A stretch of 64,000 nucleotides of DNA from Candidatus Melainabacteria bacterium (GTDB taxonomy: Bacteria; Cyanobacteriota; Vampirovibrionia; Obscuribacterales; Obscuribacteraceae). The notes beneath the pieces were generated by a model, which ran no database searches, had not been told where the DNA came from, and saw only the letters and a program-made list of their open reading frames with translations. The stretch is from NCBI GenBank assembly GCA_003963305.1, contig RXJR01000018.1:62001-126000 (forward strand), in the 5' to 3' direction. The position numbers and the translations under genes were made by a program. Shown in pieces: positions 61,537-64,000 of the stretch. Positions within the stretch are counted from its first letter, which is position 1. Every line of letters starts with the position of its first letter.

Positions 61537-62482
61537 GGTCCACCTCCAAATTTAAAATTGCCGGACTGTCTGACTGTTCCGACTGCCACGATTTAAGCAG
61601 ATCGCTAATCTCTGTTTCGTTGCGCCGATGGTAGACAATCATTACCGAAGAACCTGCACCGCTCAAAACGATGCCGATCACCGGTGCGTTGCGGAGATGC
61701 CGTCGCAGCGATCCGAGTTCAGGAACGAGTGAAAGTCGATAAGGTTCGTGCAAAGTGTCGATCATGGCTTCACGAGCCAGTCGTTCATCGCTGCGCGCTA
61801 TGGCAGCCACCAGCATGGCGGTGTTCTGTACGTTAGATACCGCATCTGACATTGCAATGGTCTTGGGCATTACTGCCCTCGCTCTGGTGGTGGAGAGTTC
61901 GTAGGTCGGCACAATCACCGTTGTTTTCCAATCTCGTGGCCAATCGAGTTTTTGAAAAACCACTTTACCCGATCGCGCGTGTGTGCTGGAAATAGTCAAC
62001 CCGCCGAACAGTGATGCGGAGAGATTGTCAGCGTGACCTTCGTAGCGACAAGATTCGCGTAACAAGTCTGATTTGTCGACAGGTCGCTTGCTGAAGTAGT
62101 GGGACGCATAGGCGGCGGCTAGAATGGCTGTAGAGCTGCTTCCCAGCCCTCGTCCAAGTGGAATGTCTGTAGTGATTTCCAGGCGCATGCGGTCGAATTT
62201 TTCTTTTTCATCAGTCCAGAGTTCGCCTAGAATGCGATAGGCGAGATTGCTTTTGTCGGTCGTCAGTGCGCAACTGTTGTCGTTTCCGAACGTTATTAAA
62301 GGCACGCTCGGATCATTTTTTTTAAGCAGCTTGAATTTGATTTTTGAATGCAGGGTGAGCGCCAGTCCAAGCGTGTCGAATCCGGGTCCGAGGTTGGCTG
62401 TGCTGGCGGGCACGCTGACGACAATTTCTTTTTCGACGAGATCAGTCATTTCTGGTTTGAGATCAGACGCAACGAGGGTCAC
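61514..62482 (-). CDS. thrB: Homoserine kinase
   Basis: GHMP kinase, phosphorylates homoserine. VVSVPASTANLGPGFDTLGLAL at the start, the ATP loop PLGRGLGSSSTAILAAAYA and the C-terminal VLSGAGSSVMIVY are all typical. 322 residues is normal. The start overlaps the thrC stop by four bases (ATGA). Confidence 0.95.
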   Translation of the reverse strand: MTLVASDLKPEMTDLVEKEIVVSVPASTANLGPGFDTLGLALTLHSKIKFKLLKKNDPSVPLITFGNDNSCALTTDKSNLAYRILGELWTDEKEKFDRMRLEITTDIPLGRGLGSSSTAILAAAYASHYFSKRPVDKSDLLRESCRYEGHADNLSASLFGGLTISSTHARSGKVVFQKLDWPRDWKTTVIVPTYELSTTRARAVMPKTIAMSDAVSNVQNTAMLVAAIARSDERLAREAMIDTLHEPYRLSLVPELGSLRRHLRNAPVIGIVLSGAGSSVMIVYHRRNETEISDLLKSWQSEQSDSPAILNLEVDHDGLQSV

Positions 62483-63543
62483 AATCTTAGAACCTCCTTC
62501 AATGCCTGGAACGTAGCCGGTACAGGGGTTAAGTCGACTTTGCTCACTTTCAGCGGCGTGTCGGGGTCTTTCAGACCATTACCAGTTAAAACGCAGACAG
62601 CGGTTCCCTCACCAGATATGGTGCCTTTTTTGAGGCTTTTGATCAGTCCGGCAAGGCTTGCCGCACTCGAGGGCTCACAGAAGATGCCTTCAGTACGAGC
62701 AACTAACTGATAAGCATCGAGAATTTCGTCGTCGGTGACTTCGTCTATGAACCCTTCAGATTCAGACGCTGCTCGCTCAGCTTCTTTCCAGCTGGCAGGA
62801 TTGCCTATGCGAATCGCTGTGGCAATTGTTTCCGGGTTCTCGAAAATTCTCTTGTGCACGATTGCCGCCGAGCCGGCCGCTTCGAATCCACACATTTTTG
62901 GCAGTGTGTTCGAGCGTCCGCTTGATTTTCCGAGTTTGAAGCCTCGCCAGTACGCACTGATATTCCCGGCATTGCCTACTGGAATGCAGAGATAATCCGG
63001 CGCGCCTTCAAGTTGCTCGATAACCTCGAGACCTGCAGTCTTTTGACCTTCGAGTCTATATGGATTGATCGAGTTGACGATAGTGATGTTGCACTTTTCA
63101 CCGAGTTCTCTGACTAAATCGAGAGCCTGGTCGAAGTTGCCATCCAGGGGAACGACACGCGCGCCGTAAAGTATCGCCTGGGCGAGTTTGCCGAGTGCGA
63201 CTTTGCCGGCAGGCAGAAGCACGTAACACGGCAGTCCGGCCTTAGTCGCGAAAGCTGCAGCTGACGCACTTGTGTTGCCCGTGGAGGCGCAAATAACGGC
63301 GGTGGCTCCTTCTTCCACGGCCTTGGACATTGCCAGGGTCATACCTCTGTCTTTGAAGCTGCCGGTCGGATTGAGACCTTCCAGTTTGAAGTGGATCTGG
63401 AGCTCAGGAAAACCCAGATGTTTGGGAAGATTTACCGCTTTCACCAGCGGCGTATTACCTTCGCCCAGCGAGATGATGGGAGTTTCAGCCGTAATGGGAA
63501 GAAATTCGCGATATTTTTCAATCAGTGCAATTGGTTTAGCCAT
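62479..63543 (-). CDS. thrC: Threonine synthase
   Basis: PLP enzyme that makes threonine from O-phosphohomoserine. The PLP Lys is in NPTGSFKDRGMTLAM; the phosphate loop is PVGNAGNISAYWRG. 354 residues is the short fold-type II form common in many bacteria. Its ATG overlaps the stop of the upstream hom gene by one base. Confidence 0.96.
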   Translation of the reverse strand: MAKPIALIEKYREFLPITAETPIISLGEGNTPLVKAVNLPKHLGFPELQIHFKLEGLNPTGSFKDRGMTLAMSKAVEEGATAVICASTGNTSASAAAFATKAGLPCYVLLPAGKVALGKLAQAILYGARVVPLDGNFDQALDLVRELGEKCNITIVNSINPYRLEGQKTAGLEVIEQLEGAPDYLCIPVGNAGNISAYWRGFKLGKSSGRSNTLPKMCGFEAAGSAAIVHKRIFENPETIATAIRIGNPASWKEAERAASESEGFIDEVTDDEILDAYQLVARTEGIFCEPSSAASLAGLIKSLKKGTISGEGTAVCVLTGNGLKDPDTPLKVSKVDLTPVPATFQALKEVLRL

Positions 63544-64000
63544 TAGCGACCTGCCGGTTGAAAAATGCGAATCTTACTTTCCAGTTTGCGCAGGAAATCA
63601 CACTTAGCCAGCTCGGCAAGGGCGGTTTCCATTTGCGAGTTCTTCACTTCGTGGGTGAATATGACGATTCTTGCGCCTGATTCTTCTACGCCGCGTTGAA
63701 AAATACTCTGAATGCTGATTTTGTGTTCACCAAATATGGTGCCAATGCGACCGATGACGCCGGGCGTGTCGTTGACGTCGAAACGCAGGTAAAATGGGCA
63801 GCTCCAGTCACCTGGCGCGGCTGTGACGGCCCATTCCGGTTCTATTTCCGGTTGGAAGTAAGTGGCAAAGTCAGGCAGTTGCAATGCGCTGGCCAGATTG
63901 ATGGTGTCTCCCACGATGGCAGAAGCGGTCGGCATCTGACCGGCACCGGGACCGACCATGACGATTTCGCCGACGGCGTCGCCTGATACTACGATGCCGT
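63543..64000 (-). CDS. hom: Homoserine dehydrogenase, C-terminal part
   Basis: Cut by the right edge; about 152 C-terminal residues are seen. VVSGDAVGEIVMVGPGAGQMPTASAIVGD is the catalytic-domain signature, followed by an ACT domain (YLRFDVNDTPGVIGRIGTIFGEHKISIQSIFQ) that binds Thr in feedback control. Reduces aspartate semialdehyde to homoserine. First of at least four genes that overlap stop-to-start, so one transcript for threonine synthesis is likely. Confidence 0.95.
   Translation of the reverse strand, partial: GIVVSGDAVGEIVMVGPGAGQMPTASAIVGDTINLASALQLPDFATYFQPEIEPEWAVTAAPGDWSCPFYLRFDVNDTPGVIGRIGTIFGEHKISIQSIFQRGVEESGARIVIFTHEVKNSQMETALAELAKCDFLRKLESKIRIFQPAGR

Overview
The window carries about 57 protein-coding genes in short, mixed-strand operons. 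I found no rRNA, tRNA, CRISPR array or insertion sequence. Many genes start with clear GGAGG-type ribosome sites, several intergenic hairpins look like intrinsic terminators, and neighbouring genes often overlap by 1-23 bases. Eukaryote-like Ser/Thr kinase and TPR proteins, very long low-complexity proteins, a LysM-like C-terminus, an RND pump and TonB-like parts, and a bacterial kynurenine pathway together suggest a Gram-negative environmental bacterium. My best guess is a non-photosynthetic relative of cyanobacteria (Obscuribacterales/Vampirovibrionia type); this is inference, not proof.

Layout. 1-1.2 kb: a divergent pair of a Spy/CpxP-like protein and a MarR regulator with a long His/Gly repeat, sharing a palindromic control region. 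1.3-5.6 kb: a GNAT enzyme, a guanine deaminase with an export signal, and a membrane Ser/Thr kinase. 6.3-10.7 kb: a secreted TPR protein followed by a 1224-residue low-complexity protein. 10.8-12 kb: HxlR regulator and YceI divergent pair. 12.3-20.5 kb: small unknown proteins, a TerD-domain protein, a repeat protein, a TonB-like protein, a MOSC protein and a large TPR protein. 20.7-23.2 kb: arsenic operon arsR-arsI-arsC-acr3. 23.2-28.2 kb: kynurenine catabolism operon (3-hydroxyanthranilate dioxygenase, ACMSD, kynureninase, kynurenine monooxygenase, then a GNAT gene). 28.6-32.2 kb: beta-helix protein, degenerate response-regulator receiver, aldo/keto reductase, secreted alpha/beta hydrolase. 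32.3-37.6 kb: molybdenum-cofactor genes (moaD, moaE, moaA, moaC-moaB fusion, moeA) behind peptide deformylase and a pseudouridine synthase. 37.7-40.3 kb: S9 peptidase and an unknown protein. 40.4-47.3 kb: a three-gene RND efflux system whose pump carries a roughly 355-residue repetitive tail. 47.7-54.2 kb: unknown membrane and proline-rich proteins. 54.4-59.3 kb: cell-envelope genes (HEXXH protein, NlpC/P60 hydrolase, VanW-glycosyltransferase fusion). 59.3-64 kb: small proteins and the threonine operon hom-thrC-thrB-lysC, cut by the window edge.

The least ordinary features are the exported guanine deaminase, the His-repeat MarR regulator, the ArsI with a Cys-pair tail, the receiver lacking its phospho-aspartate, the VanW-glycosyltransferase fusion, the long cytoplasmic tail on the RND pump, the tail-to-tail pair of proline-rich membrane proteins, and several short tandem repeats of fixed period between genes. 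I did not see one clear, wholly new multi-gene system; the most plausible candidates are flagged as findings.
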